DNA of 64,000 nucleotides from Ottelia alismoides (GCA_037367405.1 JAZKJV010009322.1:372001-436000), one strand, 5' to 3'; positions 11,471 to 26,300 are shown, numbered from the stretch's first letter. The notes: generated from the sequence alone by a model not told the origin. Translations and numbers: made by a program.

Positions 11471-13730
11471 AATCTAAGCTCGTCCTGGAGTTAAAAAAAT
11501 AAAGAATTAATTAGAGAGTTAGTGAGTTTATCGAATTCCTTGACATGTGCATGTGGAAAGACACGGCTTATGAAAACTAGAATACTTGGTTTTAGAGATC
11601 CTAAGACTCTAAGATGAACCAGGTCCTAATCAAAAGGAATTCAACTCCTCTAATCATCAAACTCTTATTGTATACATATAAAGTAAGAAGTGTGACATTA
11701 ATGTGTTAACTGCATTTATAAGAGTAGAGTCAAGAAGTCACTTAAAGTTCCAATACAAAAGAATCTTCTAAGGACCCAATCCTCAAAACTAGGGATTAAA
11801 TCTAGTCTTGCTTTAATCCACTGTCTCTTTAGTTTGTCAGATTTCAAAGTGTAGATGGTAAGCCAGATAATGGAGAGAATAGGATTGTGCCAATTTTTTT
11901 CTTCCTCTCATTGGAACATGGTTTTCTCTAAGGTGACCATATTCAACACATTTGTATATTTTATTGCTAATAAGTGTGTTCGTAAAAATAGATTGAGCCA
12001 TTTGTACTTGTTTTCCTAGGAGTACACCAGGGTGTTTTTTTAAGTATCTAATATACTTGCACCCAAACTTGTATCAGTTACAATGCAGAGCCCTTTTTGA
12101 GGTACTGGCTCGACTCATAAAAGCCTAATACTTTACTCCAAGTGGATATTTAAAAGGTTGGGAGCATTCGCCTTTGATGCAAGCTCATATAATGTAACTT
12201 TTACAGCTTTGAGCTTTTCTTTTTATCATTTTTTGGCTAGCTCCACTGCTTTTACCAAGGAATGACACACACTGATCAACAATTTAGTTTAATGTTATTA
12301 CACCCTAGCACATAGGTTTAAATAAAGAGATTAGTATGGGAACCATGTCCCATACTAACTAAGATTGCCAACATTAAGGATTCATGAAGCCTTCATTAAT
12401 CTTATCCCATCCCCAAATATCATAAAATCGGGTCTAAACGTGAATCTCAAATCTCAGTTCCTAGAGTGAAACCTAAACTTTTCTTAATAATGAATGTAGT
12501 CGTGCATGTGAGTGTTGTCATATTCCTTAAGTCTGAGATTGAACATGTAGATATAACATGTAAATCTTTCTAACTAGGGAAGTTTGAATTATTAAGTCTA
12601 AGATCCTAATGATTAGGAAAGGTTAACTCTATGTCTCTGAGCCTTATAAATCAAGTGTTAAAGATTCTCAACAAGCCATGAGTGTAAAGTAAAAATGTCA
12701 GGGAAGAACACTAAATTAATAAGTTAATATTTACAGAATTTTTCAAGATTTTTTTATTAAAAATAAATATAGAATGTGCACCTTAAGGAATAAATACATA
12801 ACACAATAGTAAAGAACATGACATACACTTACAAGGACATTACAAGGATACCCACTCAACACTACAAACTACAGTCTCTCAAAAATTAGTCTTGAATCTT
12901 TAGGGTTTGAAATCATAGGCTGCCTTACGCTTCAGTTGCCTCTTTCTCATAGAGTAAACCTCATAATCATAATAAGAAATATCTTCATCGACTTGGAATA
13001 TGAATCGCTTATAATGATACCATTATTCCTCAAAGGAAATATCTATATCATCATGGGAAGACCTAAAATTCTTCAAAATAGAGAGAAGACATATCGAACC
13101 CTTGGTTCCTGCACCAAACTTATGGGTTTTCCTTAGAAAAACTAGACAGTAGAGGGAAACCTTTCTTACAAGTAAGAAGATAATCCGATAACTGAATATC
13201 CTCAAGAAAAGGTGTAGGTTCCTTCATATTTAACTCTTCTAACAAAATATTATCTTCCTCAAGCGACATCACTCTTTTCAAAGAAAACCCTATCGACTTG
13301 ATCTTCCAAAATATAGAATTCAAATATAGATTTTCCTCCATGCTTAACTCTATAAGGGATAAGTTCCAGGAAACCTTTCATAGCCTAATAGTCTAACGGT
13401 TCAAAATCTAACTGTTACTCCCAATGCACTCGTTCAGAAAATATAACTTATTTTGAAAAACTGAAGTAAGGTTTGATTTTTTTAGTAAATAAAATTTGTA
13501 AATGTATACAGAAAATAATGTGTATAGTGTCAAAACAAATTTGTTCCCTTTTAAAAATATTTAGTAATTTTTTTACAAACCAATGAAAATATATACAAAT
13601 TTCCAAATATTTTACAAACTATTTTTACAAAAAAAACATTCAAACCCCTGTACTCATAGCCCAAAATAAATCTAGAAAATATGTGGAAGTACGAGCTATG
13701 AAATAAAAGTATGTATGCAATATATACATA
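11471..13730 (-). other. Post-pol non-coding region of element C
   Basis: About 2.2 kb between the polypurine tract and the hairpin cassette. It is A/T-rich with no reading frame longer than about 75 codons and no recognisable envelope-like protein. A few phrases recur in the same region of A and B, but the match is weak. I see no other feature in it. Confidence 0.5.
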
Positions 13731-14085
13731 CACCCCCTATACTTATCTTGTGGTATGTCCTCATGGCACAAAGTGGAATGAAAGACATAGCTCTTACTAA
13801 GCCTAAGGAGGAAAGACAAGAACATGGATAAGACAACTGGTCAAGCCCCCCTCCCCCATATACTTGGCTTTGAATAGCCTAAGTATAGGACATGAAGACA
13901 TCAAAGATGGGTAAAAAAAGAATAGATTAGAAATGATAGCGGCTCGGTCCCCCTATACTTAGAATGAAAATAGCAAGTATAAAGAATGAACAAATGATTA
14001 AGGGACTGAGGAGAATATACAAAAGACTGAGTGAAATTCCCCCTATAGTTAGGATCTCACAACCCTAAGTTAGGAGTAAGAAAGT
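13731..14085 (-). other. Four-unit hairpin/polypurine-like cassette of element C
   Basis: Four units begin with a C-run followed by CTATACTT-like sequence, at about 13731, 13845, 13950 and 14038. Three show a downstream reverse-complement arm. The clearest has CATATACTTGGCT paired with AGCCTAAGTATAGG (about 13858-13888). The inner pairs differ from those of A (GGCT/AGCC against GGAT/ATCC and GGGT/ACCC) while still pairing. The position just after pol is the same as in A and B. Confidence 0.6.
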
Positions 14086-14194
14086 AATAAGAGAAGAATC
14101 CTCATTCATAAAATAATGAAATTAGTGTGAGTAAAAGAATATATGAATTTGGAAGATGATTAATCTATCTGATGTGGATCTTTCAGCTGAGACT

Positions 14195-17100
14195 TCATGC
14201 TGTATCCGAAATATCTGCAAATGACTCAATCGACATGAAGTCAATCATATGAACTAGAGTTGGTCGTTCTTTGGATTCAACAAAGTGTTTCAACAACTGA
14301 CCGTTGACCAAGAAGGAATCTGCATTATCTGTGAGATCTGCTATCTCTACACTACCATTACCTTGCACTTCCTTGACTATATAAGGACTCGTCCATTTAG
14401 ATTTAAGTTTCCCATGGAAAATATTTAACTTCACATTGAACAGACATACCTTCTGTCCCAAGACAAAGTTTTTGCATCTAATATGTGAATCATGCCACTT
14501 CTTAACTTTGTTCTTATAGATCATATTGTTGTCATATGCTCGATTATGGATTTCCACTAGTTCATTGAGGTTCAGGTCTCTACATAGTTTACCTATGTGA
14601 CAACTCCAATTAATCTTCTTTATTGCCCACTCAGACTTATTAATCAACTCATCGAGCAAATGGCATGGCTTACATTATATCATCCGAAAAGGTGAAGTGC
14701 CTAGAGGGGTCTTGTAATCCGTCCTATAGGCCCATAGAACTTGATCCAATAGCCGGGACCAATTCTTCCTATCGGGACAGACTAGCTTTGAAGAATACTC
14801 TTCACCTCTCCATTTGAAACCTCTGCCATACCATTTGATTGACAGTGGTAAGGACAATTTAGTCGATGCTCAAACTTGTAGTCGTAAGCTAAAGATTTCA
14901 TCGATTTTGTTCACAAAATGGGTACCCCCATCATATATCAAAACTTTTGAGACTTTGAATCTTGAAATAATATGATTCTTTATGAATTTACAGACAGTAC
15001 TACTATCTGCATCTCAGTTAGGATAGCCCTCCACCCATCTAGAAAGGTAATCAACCGCTAACAAGATGTATTCAAAGCCATGGGCATCTCATCTCTATAA
15101 CCAATAGTGCCTCCCTTACTTTGACAAATAGGGAACACCTGTACAAAATCAATGGCATCTCTAAAAAAGGTCGGCCAAAAAAATCCATATTGAAGCATAT
15201 CATGTGTGTTTCTCTTTCCCAAATGATGTCCTCAAGCTTCTAATGAATGACAATGCATGAGGACACTCTGGTATTCCACCTAAGGAATACACCTTCCCCA
15301 GACACAATCTGGTTCTTCAAAGAAAAGCAACAAATCCTCCCAATGGCATTTTCTAGAATCCGACTTCAGTCGGTCAATACTGCTCCTAATCCAATCTTGG
15401 AGAACTCGCTTGGATAAAAGATAGTTCACCATGTATGTATACTTCAGAAGAGAATCAGCAACACAGATCGACTCATATAAAAAGGCCTCTCTTATAGGTA
15501 TTGCATCATGGGAATCCTTCAGTGTAAGTCGTGATAAATGATCAGCCAATACATTTGTAACTCCATGATTATGATTAATCTCTAAATCAAACATTTGGAG
15601 CAATAAAATCCACCTACGAAGATGCACCTTGATGCCCTTCTTTTCCATGAGATACCTAATGGCTAAATGATTTGTATAAATTATCAACTTTGATCCCAAA
15701 ATGTAAGACCTAAATTTCTCAAGAGCCCAGACTAGGGCAAGCATTTCCTTTTGGTCACTATGTAATTTTTCTGTGCAGGGTCTAAAACTTTACTCACGTA
15801 TTCAAAGGGAAGTGACTAATTAGGATCTTGTAGAACATCGAGTCACAAATCTTTCTTTTTAAGAGCTCAAAGGCCTCTAGACACTTGTGATCTACAATGA
15901 ACTCTGTGTCCTTCCCTAAGAGCTCAATCAGTGGTCGAGAAACTTTAGAAAAATCCTAAATAAACCATCTATAAAATTCGTCATGCCCTAAAAATGACCT
16001 CACTGACTTGATGTTGGTTGCTGGATCAACTTTTTTGATCCCATCCACCTTGGCAGGGTCTACCTCAATTCCCTTTTTGTAGAAGACATGCCCCAACACG
16101 ATACCATCCTTAACCACAAAATAACTCTTTTCCTAGGAGAGTACTAGATTGACCTACCTACTCCTTTGAAGAGCTCGGTCCGAGTGCTTTAAACATGAAT
16201 CAAAAGAATCACCATAAATCGAGAAATCATCCAAGAAGACCTTTAGGTAATCCCCCACCATTTCAACAAATACGGTAATCATGCACCGCTAACATGTGCC
16301 TGGGGTATTGCAAAGCCCTAATGGCATGCACCAGAATGCATACATATCAAAAGGACAAGTTAAAATGGTCATTTCCTGATCTTCATCGGCAATGGCTACC
16401 TAATTGTAACAGGAATAACCATCAAGAAAACAGAAGAACTCCTTCCCCCCTTGTCTCTCCAAGATATGTCAATAAAACATAGGGAAAAGTGGTCTTTCTT
16501 GGTAACGACATTTAATCATTTGTAATCAACACAGACGCACCACGACATGGGTACTCGTGTCGCAATCTCAACTCTCTCTTAATTGGTGACCATATGAATT
16601 CCTAACTTATTCAGGACAATATGAAGGGGGGGCACCCACTAGGAGTCAGATATGGGGTATATGAATCATGTTCCACATCATTTCTCAATTTCTTTCTTTG
16701 CTACTTCTCGAAGATTCGGATTAAGTCTTCTATGGAATTCAGGAGATGGCCTAGCATTGCCATCAACATAAATATGGTGAGAGCAAAGGGCATGGTTAAT
16801 ACCCACTAGATCCAACACTATCCATCCTATGGCCTTGTAGTTCTTTTCTAACACTTCTAATAGTTTAGACTCCTATTCCACAATCAACTTAGAACTAATG
16901 ATGACATGGAATCTATTCTTTGTTCCTACAAGAAAGGAATACTCAAGTGTAGGAGGTAGCAACTTCAACTCTAGCAAAGAACTATCAATAAAATCAGGTT
17001 AAATTGTCGCCAAATCTGGTTCCGTATTGCATGAATGTGGTGCTAGCTCTGTAATGCTGGCCAACAACTGTGTTGAACAAAGAGTCGGATCTCTAATGAA

Positions 17101-17943
17101 ATGCGGTGATTCGACCAAAGCCACATCTGACTCTAATTCTGAATCCTTTGACTATTCCTTGGAAGTAGGAACTAATAGATCTGCAGAGATCTTTGAGTCA
17201 TCAAAGGAATAGATAGATTATCCATTTCTCAAGAACTCAAGCAACACCTCACAAACTGCATCATGTGTACTATCCTCTCCAGATGAAAGGGTCTCGCTCA
17301 GTCTTGTTGGGTTATGCTTCCAAAACCCAACTTTGCTAACAACTATGCAATCTACTTCAAAAGACGAAGAGAAATCTCTGATTGACTCTAAGTTAGGTCA
17401 CTGCCATTTTATCTGCTTCTTCTTAAGTTCCACCTCTCTGCATGGAAAATGTAACTTCATAATCCTCGTTTTATAATCAATGGGAGCTCCAACGGTCCTA
17501 AGGAAAGGCCGCCAGAGGATGATCTGTGATTCGCTTTAATGATTGGGGATATTCATTTCAAGGAATGTAAAGTCCACTTTGTAATCTTGTCCCTCAATCG
17601 ATATGATAACGTCCTTGACCTCACTCTTTGCCTTCTTTACAGATTTATCAGCGAAATGGAGTATTTCTATGGATTTACGAAGTGGACCCAACTCCATCTT
17701 CTCAAATAAATCAAAGGGAAGCAAGTTGATCAAAGAACAGTTATCAAGAAGAGTGCGTGCAAACGCTATGTCATCACTATGACTCACCACATAATATGCA
17801 CCTAAATATCTCTTTTTCCTTGGTAGTTGTTGGTTCTTAAGGAAATATGTAGTGGCAACCGATAAAACATGTATCTTGATGTAATTGTTCAGCTTCTTCT
17901 TGCTAACCATGTTAGGTGTACAAAGTACTTTCAAATAATTCTG
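14195..17943 (-). pseudogene. Element C pol remnant (protease, RT, RNase H, integrase)
   Basis: Read leftwards, domains are in Ty3/gypsy order. The protease region (17934-17536) has the active-site box changed to LLDNCSLINLLP. The RT (about 17000-15780, broken frames) has its catalytic box at about 16210-16240 reading FLDDFSIYG instead of FMDDFSVYG. RNase H and linker (15744-15280) contain YTNHLAIRYLM, where the catalytic Asp of TDH is Asn. The integrase (about 15250-14195) contains WAYRTDYKTPLGTSPFR and the GPY-region equivalent SKWTSPYIV. Many indels and stops separate these blocks. The reading phase at 17943 continues across the element B insertion into 52123 once one copy of the target duplication is discounted. 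Confidence 0.8.
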
Positions 17944-17948
17944 GAAAT
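17944..17948. repeat. Target-site duplication of element B (left copy)
   Basis: GAAAT immediately precedes the TGATGAGC terminus of element B, and an identical GAAAT follows its other end at 52118-52122. A perfect 5-bp duplication proves insertion of B into C. Confidence 0.9.
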
Positions 17949-20900
17949 TGATGAGCGACCCACCAACTAGGGTTAATGAATAATATAAATCAAGGTCGTT
18001 GTGACCCCAATCGACGAGTCGTGTTCAACAAGAAAAATAGAAACCACTCGAATCAGACAAATCAAAGCACAAAATCAATGTTAGCGGTCTCCGCTATTTT
18101 ATTTAACCTGGTATAGCGACCGGGGTCGAACTCAAGGAGCACAAGTAAACCTACAAAGTAATCAGTTTTCAGACAAATAAAATCATATTTTTGTTAATTT
18201 TTATTTTACAAATTTTTGTGGTTTTTAATTAAGCAAGAAAAACAAGGCAATAAATCACACACAAGCAAGCCTTTACAATTTTTATTAAGGCTAAAAATAC
18301 TCAAAAGTCAGAAATAATTTTTTTTATGTTTTTCAAATATTCAGATGTTTTTCATTATTTTCTGGGTTTTTAAATTTTTATATGATTTTATAAAAACCAA
18401 AAAAGGCAAGAAGGGAAACAGTGTACAGCCTGGACTAAAAGGCAAATTTAAAATACTAAAAAATGAACTAATGTCCTGGTTTGATTTTTATGAGAAAGTA
18501 AATAAAAATATCTAATAACAGAAACTAAAATCCTATTTTTTTATTTTTTATATTTTGTTAATGATTTTTCTATGTTTTTAAGGATTTTGATATTTTCAGA
18601 GTTTTTATAATGGTTTTCAACACAAAAAATGGTGCTGGAGTAAAGCACACAAAAATGAGCAAAACTATTTTTTTGGAGTTTTTAACACAATTTTTATAAT
18701 TTTTATGTGTATTATAAAATAGACAGAACCAATTTTTAAGGTTTTCGATTTTTTGAAAATAAACTATTTAACAAAATTAATCCCAAAAATTACGATAAAT
18801 AATACATGTTAGGAAGAGCTTACACTATTATTTTCATAATTTTTGGACTTAATTTGATAATTATTTAATTAAAAACAAGACACACAATGCACATGGACCT
18901 AATTGCAATTACTGTAAAGTTCACATGCCAAATATTAACACGGGAAAGAAATGTAGGGTCGGTAATGCAAAATGTCCAATTAATGAATGCACATTCTGAA
19001 TAGCCCACACACAGGGGTATAAATGCAAATACCAAAAAGTTCTACTCAAAGCATAACATTCATGAAGTTTCGGATGAAGCATGCAAATGGGACAGCACAT
19101 GAGCTCATACAAATAGGACCAAAATGCAAATACTGGAAATAACAAGGGTCGAAATGCAAAATAACCAAACTAATTTAAAGTACCACAAATATTTACAAGA
19201 CTAGATAATAAAAACTCAACAAAGAGGGGCCTAAGGACAAGTTACCCCTTATTGGGCGTGATCCAATGGTCGAGGTTGTTCTACTTACGATCTGATGGTT
19301 GAGCTTCACGGATGACACTTCGGTGATGAAGGGCCCAGATGGGATCCTCAGATGGATCTAACGACCGAGACTCTCCCGTAGATGGATGGTAGAGATTAGA
19401 ACTGGGGGAGCCTTCGATCGGACGACAGAGAGGTTGTGTGTAAGATTGGGGAAGAACTCACCTCCGACGAGTTTTCACCATCGATTGCACGCATCTCGGA
19501 CGTCCTCACGAGCTGCTGGAAGATGGAAGATGACGGCGTTGATGCTCCATAGCATCTGGAGGCTCAGGAGGGCCCAGGACCAAGCGAGGATCCCTAGAAG
19601 TGAATGGTGGACCTAGAGCTCTCCTGTGATACCTTCGGCTTCCAAATGAGGTCAAAAGTTTTTTAACCTTGCAGGAAACGATGTATGCTCAGAGGGGAGT
19701 ACTTCGGCGAGGGTTAGGACACTAAAAGTATAGCAAACCAAGGGGCTCAGTGAACGAGATAGGTCACGTGTGAAGCAGAGGATAGGACCTGCTAAGTGAC
19801 TCCAATCCGATGATTTAGTCGATGGAAGGATTTGAGGAGTAACGTAGAAGCGGAAGGTAGTCGAGGCAGGGCAGTGTTACATCGGAGTATAGGGAAACAT
19901 GATGTGAAATGCGTACATCGAAGATGCTTTGTTTCTCTAATGTATGATGGATTTGAACGGAGATGGAAGGTGGAGAAGATACCTGAAGGTGGAAGAAGAT
20001 GCCTAGGGTTGCAGACGAACATCCACGGTGGTCTTGTCCTCGATGGCCGACTCAGCCAGAGGCTTGGCTCCTCGCGGTGGAGCTGAGGTTCACCCTCGCC
20101 GGACCTAGGGTACGCACGCACGAAGAGGTTCTAACGCCCTCCCTCTCACTCGCTGTCACTTTAGGAAAGGTAGGTCGGTTCACATGAGGTGGTGGCGCAG
20201 CCAAAAGGTGGAGGAAAAGGAGGGGGTGGCGCAATATATATAAGCTTGGGGGTCCGACATGGAGGAGGCATGGCCCACGAACCGAGGCTCGGATCGAAGA
20301 GAAGAGTGCTGGGCGAAGATTAGGGATCCGACCTCTATACTCGGAGCAAAAATTTGGGTGAAAAGGATATCAGATCAGGTCTGGAGAAAATAGAGAAGTT
20401 TGGGCGAAACCCGACCTAAAGAGGAAGGCCAATCGGGGGGACTAGTTGACCAGAGTCAACAATCCGAGGTGGCCCAATCAGGGCCCACCTAAAATCAAGA
20501 CAAAATACGCTACAAGACAAAACAGAAGGGAAAAAGAAAGATAATTAAATTAAAAATAATAAATAAATTTAAATGAAAAAATAAATAAAATGAAAAATGT
20601 TTTTTATTTTTCAAGGAATTTTTCTATGATTTTTATTTATTTTTATAATAAATTAATTAGTGTATATACAATATATAGTGTTATATATAGGTATGTTATA
20701 CCTATGTATTATGTACAAATATTTTTATTTTGTTATTTTTACACAAATACCCTAATTTTATATTTGTTTATTTACACATAATTTTAGGAGTACAAAATAA
20801 TTTTTATTTTATTTTACAAATTATTTACAAGTATAAAATAAATGGTAGATGTGACATATACATGTGTATTTGTACAATGAAAGAGGAATTTTATTTTTAT

Positions 20901-21291
20901 TTAGTTTTTATTTTTATATTATTATTAGAAATATATACAAGGAGATAAAAAGAATGATCTCGTTTTATTTTGTCAAAAATAGTTTTTTGTATACATAGGT
21001 AATATGCATAATACAAAGTAGGCCATATCTCTCTTTACTTGTTTTATTTGGCGATCACGTCAAGGCTTGACCTTCTCTTGGGGTTCGGGTCACTCTGTAT
21101 TTATTCTAAATACCTCCTTCCTTTTTCTTTTCCTTTATTCTTTTGTTTTTGCACAAATACATGCTAAATATACAATATCAACACATGCATGCAATTTACT
21201 ATGTTATTGTATTTACAGGTATTTACATGTTGTTTTGACAAGATAATTAGATAAAATAAAAGAATAAAGAGTCAGAATCAGGGATTCGTCA
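17949..21291 (-). repeat. 3' LTR of element B
   Basis: 3,343 bp, plus-strand boundaries TGATGAGC and GATTCGTCA. It pairs with 49080-52117. The plus strand shows a block near 18116-18140 (GTCGAACTCAAGGAGCAC), a module of ATGCAAAT words at 18890-19170, a G/C-rich core around 19260-20460 and a long A/T-rich end. It is about 300 bp longer than its partner because the partner lacks the segment equivalent to about 20550-20880. Confidence 0.9.
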
Positions 21292-21300
21292 CCCCCCTTA
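21292..21300 (-). other. Polypurine tract of element B
   Basis: On the minus strand TAAGGGGGG directly precedes the TGACGAATCC terminus of the 3' LTR. Compared with element A it has lost the intervening ATACTTAACTTTGC stretch by a short deletion. Confidence 0.75.
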
Positions 21301-22885
21301 GCAAATACTTATTTAAAAAAAGAAGTAAAAAGGAGAAGAAAAGAAAAAGAAGGAGAATCAAGGTTGATTATTAAACTTATCTTCATTAAATTGAAGTATG
21401 GAGCTCAGATAGACCTTTGGATTATTAGTTTGTTGGCACCTTATTGGGATCTAGGTTTAAGACTCAATAGCCTCTAAGTTCCACTATTTTATGGCCAAGA
21501 ATCCTCAATAATCCAGATCAGAACAAGTCTACATACGCAAACTCTAATGACCATGTATCTTTTCTTATACTGTGTAAGTGATATGTAGCTCCCCGCCTCA
21601 GAAATGACAAAGAAACAACCTCCCTCAAGAAGGTAACTCTAATTCCTCAGCTAGCATCTCTTTCCTCGAGGAGTGGGGTATTCCCATCTAAGTTCAAGTT
21701 CAACCAGCTCAAGAAGAGGGTGAAAGAAGGGAATGTACCATGGCCAGTGTAGCCACGTGTCCCTGGGAGCCCAACCAGTGTAGCTAAGTCTACCACTGCA
21801 AGCTTCATGAGATGAGGTGTAATACATAAGCTTTGCCTTATTTGACTATATACACTCTGGCAAGCATTTTATTTTCTATCAGGCCTGTCCACTTTTTTTG
21901 AGTTTTCTTGATTTTGCACCTTTCTTTATGCGCATTTGTACAACATATCTACATGGTGCAACATATACATAAGGACTTTTCCTTCCTGAGCCAGTAGACT
22001 ATCCCTCTTTTGAAGCATTATTGCAACCCACAACTCCTATCTTTAGACCTCAACACCGCCAGACCAAGATGAGGTGCATATCCCTCCCTAAAGGAAGATG
22101 AGAGGTTCCACCTAGAAGTACTACCTTCGTACGCTACCCCAAGCCAAAGAAAATTGCATCCTCACCACCTCATCCGTAAAGAGCTATGTTTAAGGTGCTG
22201 GTCCAAGTAAAGCCATTGTCTGTGAGAGTCATGCATTTCATTGTTAAGTGTTCTACTTAGGCTCATCAAGATGACATGTGAACATAGCCTAGTGGACCAA
22301 AAGAATTAAGTCACTCATGGACCTGAAAAGTTCTCACACAAAATCCTATAAGGTTCCTCTAAGAATTAGAGGGATTAAGGTCCTAACCAAGCTCCATTTT
22401 CCAATTTAATTCCAAACTAGTTTAAATGTCAACTATGATTCAGAAGAATATACAAATATGTACAAAGCTCTTTCTTATAAAGTTTTTCAAAATTTTTTGA
22501 AACATGCAAAATATTTGAAAATGTTTGAACACATGCATGCATGAATGCAGAAGTTTTGCAAACTATTTACAATCATTTACACACGGGTTTTTGCAAACTT
22601 TTATTTTTCAAATATTTTTCAAAAATTTTGTACTATATACATAATGTTGATATAGAAATATTTGCAAACTTTTCACAAGCAAAACATTTTTACAAACATT
22701 TGTACAAAAGTAGTTTTTACAAATAACTCTTTACAGACATGTATGTGCAAGAAAGAATTTTATATACAAGGAAAATTTTTAAAATTTTTGTGATTTTTAG
22801 GTTGTGGTTGTTAGTTACTTTATTTATTTGCACACTCACACAAAGTACGAGTTATGGCTAAATTATATATGTAATATATACGACA
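21301..22885 (-). other. Post-pol non-coding region of element B
   Basis: About 1.6 kb, clearly homologous over its length to 31837-33428 of element A (for example GAGCCAGTAGACTATCCC at about 21990). No sense-strand frame is conserved. On the opposite strand a frame that reads PVDYPSFEALLQPTTP is shared with A but is broken by a stop here. No envelope-like protein is recognisable. Confidence 0.6.
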
Positions 22886-23238
22886 CCCTCCTATACTTAG
22901 CTCGAACGATGTGCTCAGAGTGATCAACGAGCGATGAAGAAGACACCTCGTGCTTAGTATAAGGAAGTGAAAAGAAAGGCTATACTACAACCACAAATAA
23001 AAGAATAAAATCGATAGAAGTCGGTGGTTCGCCCCTATACTTAGGATCAAGTAATCTTAAGTATAGAAGACTGTACACAAGAGAAAACTGATGGTTAGGA
23101 TGTACAGGGTCTACCTCCCATATACTTAGAGTAAAATATCCCAAAGTATAGGCAACAAAACATAGGTAAAAAAAATAAAAAGAATAATCAAAGGTCTGAC
23201 CCCCCCTATACTTAGGGTAAAGTACACCCTAAGTATAA
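22886..23238 (-). other. Four-unit hairpin/polypurine-like cassette of element B
   Basis: Units lie at about 22886-22967, 23035-23066, 23117-23153 and 23206-23237. The second pairs CTATACTTAGGAT with ATCTTAAGTATAG. The fourth pairs CTATACTTAGGGT with ACCCTAAGTATA and is preceded by seven Cs (a G-run on the element sense strand). Order and spacing match element A. Confidence 0.75.
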
Positions 23239-23369
23239 CATAATCATAAAATGGAGATGGGTTGTTAGACAAAGAATGTGCGATATGGACATGTGAATCT
23301 ATACAAGGGCAGAAGACAGTGATAATCAAGCATGAGATGCAAATGATGTGAGTGAAAGACCACATCTCA

Positions 23370-26300
23370 TGCAAATGAATAGGGGCGATGTCAACGATCA
23401 ACAGATCATGATCTAGATATGGCATGATGCACTGACCGTTAACGCGAAAGGTGGACTCAGATGACATCTCATATATGTCGATACTACCATTGTCATGCAC
23501 CTTTCGGACCAAGTATGGTCCCTTCCACCTACTCTGCAATTTCCCTGGAAATAATCTAAGCCTAGCATTGAATAACCATACTCTCTGATCTGGCTCAAAC
23601 TGTTTATGGCTGATATGAGAAAATATGCCACGTATTTTCTCGCTCCATATATTGTAGGCAACTCGAGAAGGTTGTTTCTCTAAACTCATCTAGGGCTGCC
23701 AATTATGCCTTCCTTTGATCTCCTATACTCTCTGGATCCAATAATATCTTAGTGATAGACCAAAGTGACATGTTTAATCTCAACTGGTAAATGGCATGGC
23801 TTTACATAAACGAGACGAAAGGGAGACGTACCCAACGGTGTCTTGATGGAAGTCCTATATGCCCACAAGATCGATTCCAAAAGCTGTGACCAATACTTTC
23901 GGTCTGGGTGGACTGCCTTCTTTGTATTGTCTTGATCTCCCTGTTCGATACTTAAGCAAGACCATTGGTCTGAGGATGATATGGAGTGGCAACTCGATGG
24001 TCTATGCTGAACTCGTTAGCAAGGACCTTTCCCTTGTTGTTGATAAAATGAGACCCTCGTCAGATATCAATACTCTAGGCACCCCGAATCGTGAAATAAA
24101 ATTCTTCCTCAAAAATCTGCAACCAGTCTCGGTGTCTACAGTTCGGGCGGGAATGGCCTCAACCCAATGACTAACATAATCAACAGCCAACAGAGTATAC
24201 TCAAATCCATGACTCTTAGGGAATGGACCCACGAAATCAATGCCACATGCATCAAAGACCTCACAAAAGTGAATGGGCTGCATCAGCATCATGTCATGCT
24301 ATCCACAAGTGCCCATCCTCTGACAGTCAGTACACCTCTTCACGAATTCATCAGAATCCTTGAAGAGGGTAGGCCACCATAGGCCAGATTGGAGCACTTT
24401 CTATGATGTTCTCCTCCCAGAATGATGTCCTCCAGCTCATGCTTGTGGAAGTAAGTGAGGACGCTATGGTGCTCCTCCTGAGGAATGCACCGATGCCAGA
24501 TGCTATCCCCTCCTTCATTATAAAGGATGGGATCCTCCCAATGGTAGGACTTGGCCTTCATGAGGAAGGTCTCAAGTCACTGCCTGGGCCAACCCTGTGG
24601 AACTTTCTTGGCGACAAGATAGTTTACAATGTCGGTGTACCACGGGAGTGCGGCGATAGAAAGGATCACCTCATCTGGGAAGGTCTCTGTAATAGGCTCA
24701 ATCTGCATAGATTCCTCAAGATTCTCCAATCGGGAGAGATGATCTGCCACCACATTCTTAACTCCAGGATTATCCTTAATCTCAATATCGAACTCCTAGA
24801 GTAGAAGGATCCATCTAGTCAATCTCGCTTTGGCATACTTCTTTTCCATGAGGTACCTGATGGCAGTATAATCAGTATAGATAGTCACTTTGGATCCGAG
24901 AATATACAATCTGAACTTATCCAAGGCAGATACTATGGCTAGCATCTCTTTCTATGTGACTGTGTAGTTCTGCAAGGTGGCATCCAATGTACGACGAGCG
25001 TAGTGAATGTCAAATGGTAATCCGTCCGTCCTTTGTCCTAGCATAACCCCTATGGCAAACTCGGAGGCATCCGTCATGATCTCGAATGAGAGAGACCAAT
25101 CAGGTGGCTGAAGGACAGGAGCCTCAACAATGAGAGTCTCAAAAGACGCAAGACACATATCTAAAATGAACTCGGTGTCTTTCATCAGGAGATGAGTAAG
25201 TGGTCGGGCAATCCTGTTGAAGTCCTTAGAAAAATGTCGGTAGGAACCGACATTCCCTAGAAAAGACCACAATTGCTGCAAGTTGGACGCTGGATTGAGT
25301 TTCATGATGATATCCACCTTGGCCGGATCAACCTCCATGCCCCTGTTGGCGATGATATGACCAAGCACCATTCATTAGTCACCATGAAGTAACTCTTCTC
25401 CCAAGATAGAACAAGATGCATATCGACACAATGCTAAAGCACTCATTCTAGGCAATCAAGACAAGCATCAAACCCATCATCGTAGACCTAGAAATAATCC
25501 ATGAAGACCTCTAAACAGTCACCCACCATGTCCAAGAAAATGGACAACATGCACCTTTGGAATGTCGCCAGGGCATTATATAGACCAAAGGGCATTCATT
25601 TGAAAGCATAAGTCCCAAACGGACAGGTGAATGTTGTCTTGTCCTAGTCTTCAGGCATTATGCCCACCAGATTGTAACCGGAGTACCGGTCAAGGAAGAA
25701 GTAATGACTGTTCCCAAAAAGCCTCTCTATAATATGACCAATAAAAGGCAGTGGGAAATGATCCTTCTTGGTGGCCTGATTCAATCATCTGTAGTCCACA
25801 CAGACCCTCCAAGAAGTGGGTACCCGGGTAGCGATCTCCTCTCCAGACTTACTCACAACTATGGTGATGCCCGTCTTCTTGGGCACCACTTGCAATGGAG
25901 TAACGCACTTGCAGTCATAGATGGGGTAGATAAAATCGATGCTCCACCATTTTGATATTTCTTTCATGACTACTTCTTGAAGATTCGGGTTCATCCATCG
26001 CTGGAAGTCACACGATGGGCTAGCGTCCTCTTCGAGATAGATATAGTGGGAGCATAGGGCCGGACTTATCCCTTAGAGTGTGATTATTGCTCTCCCGTCA
26101 AATCTGTTCAGATAATTTCTATGTACATCTCACGCTCACCTGCAAGGAATCTATACTTCAGTGATTGTGACAAAGGCTTCAACTGTAGGAAATTGGGAGC
26201 CGGCAAATCTGGCTTCTGAAATGTCTGAGTGAATGCAACCAGATCTGAATATTAGAACTCTAGCTAATCATGAATGTCTGGTGAAGATGGCCCTGCTAGT

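Noticed and set aside
13731..14085. Regularly spaced repeats that could suggest a CRISPR-like array
   Set aside because: Units are hairpins within a retrotransposon tail, spacing is irregular, arms vary, and the context is a plant nuclear element.
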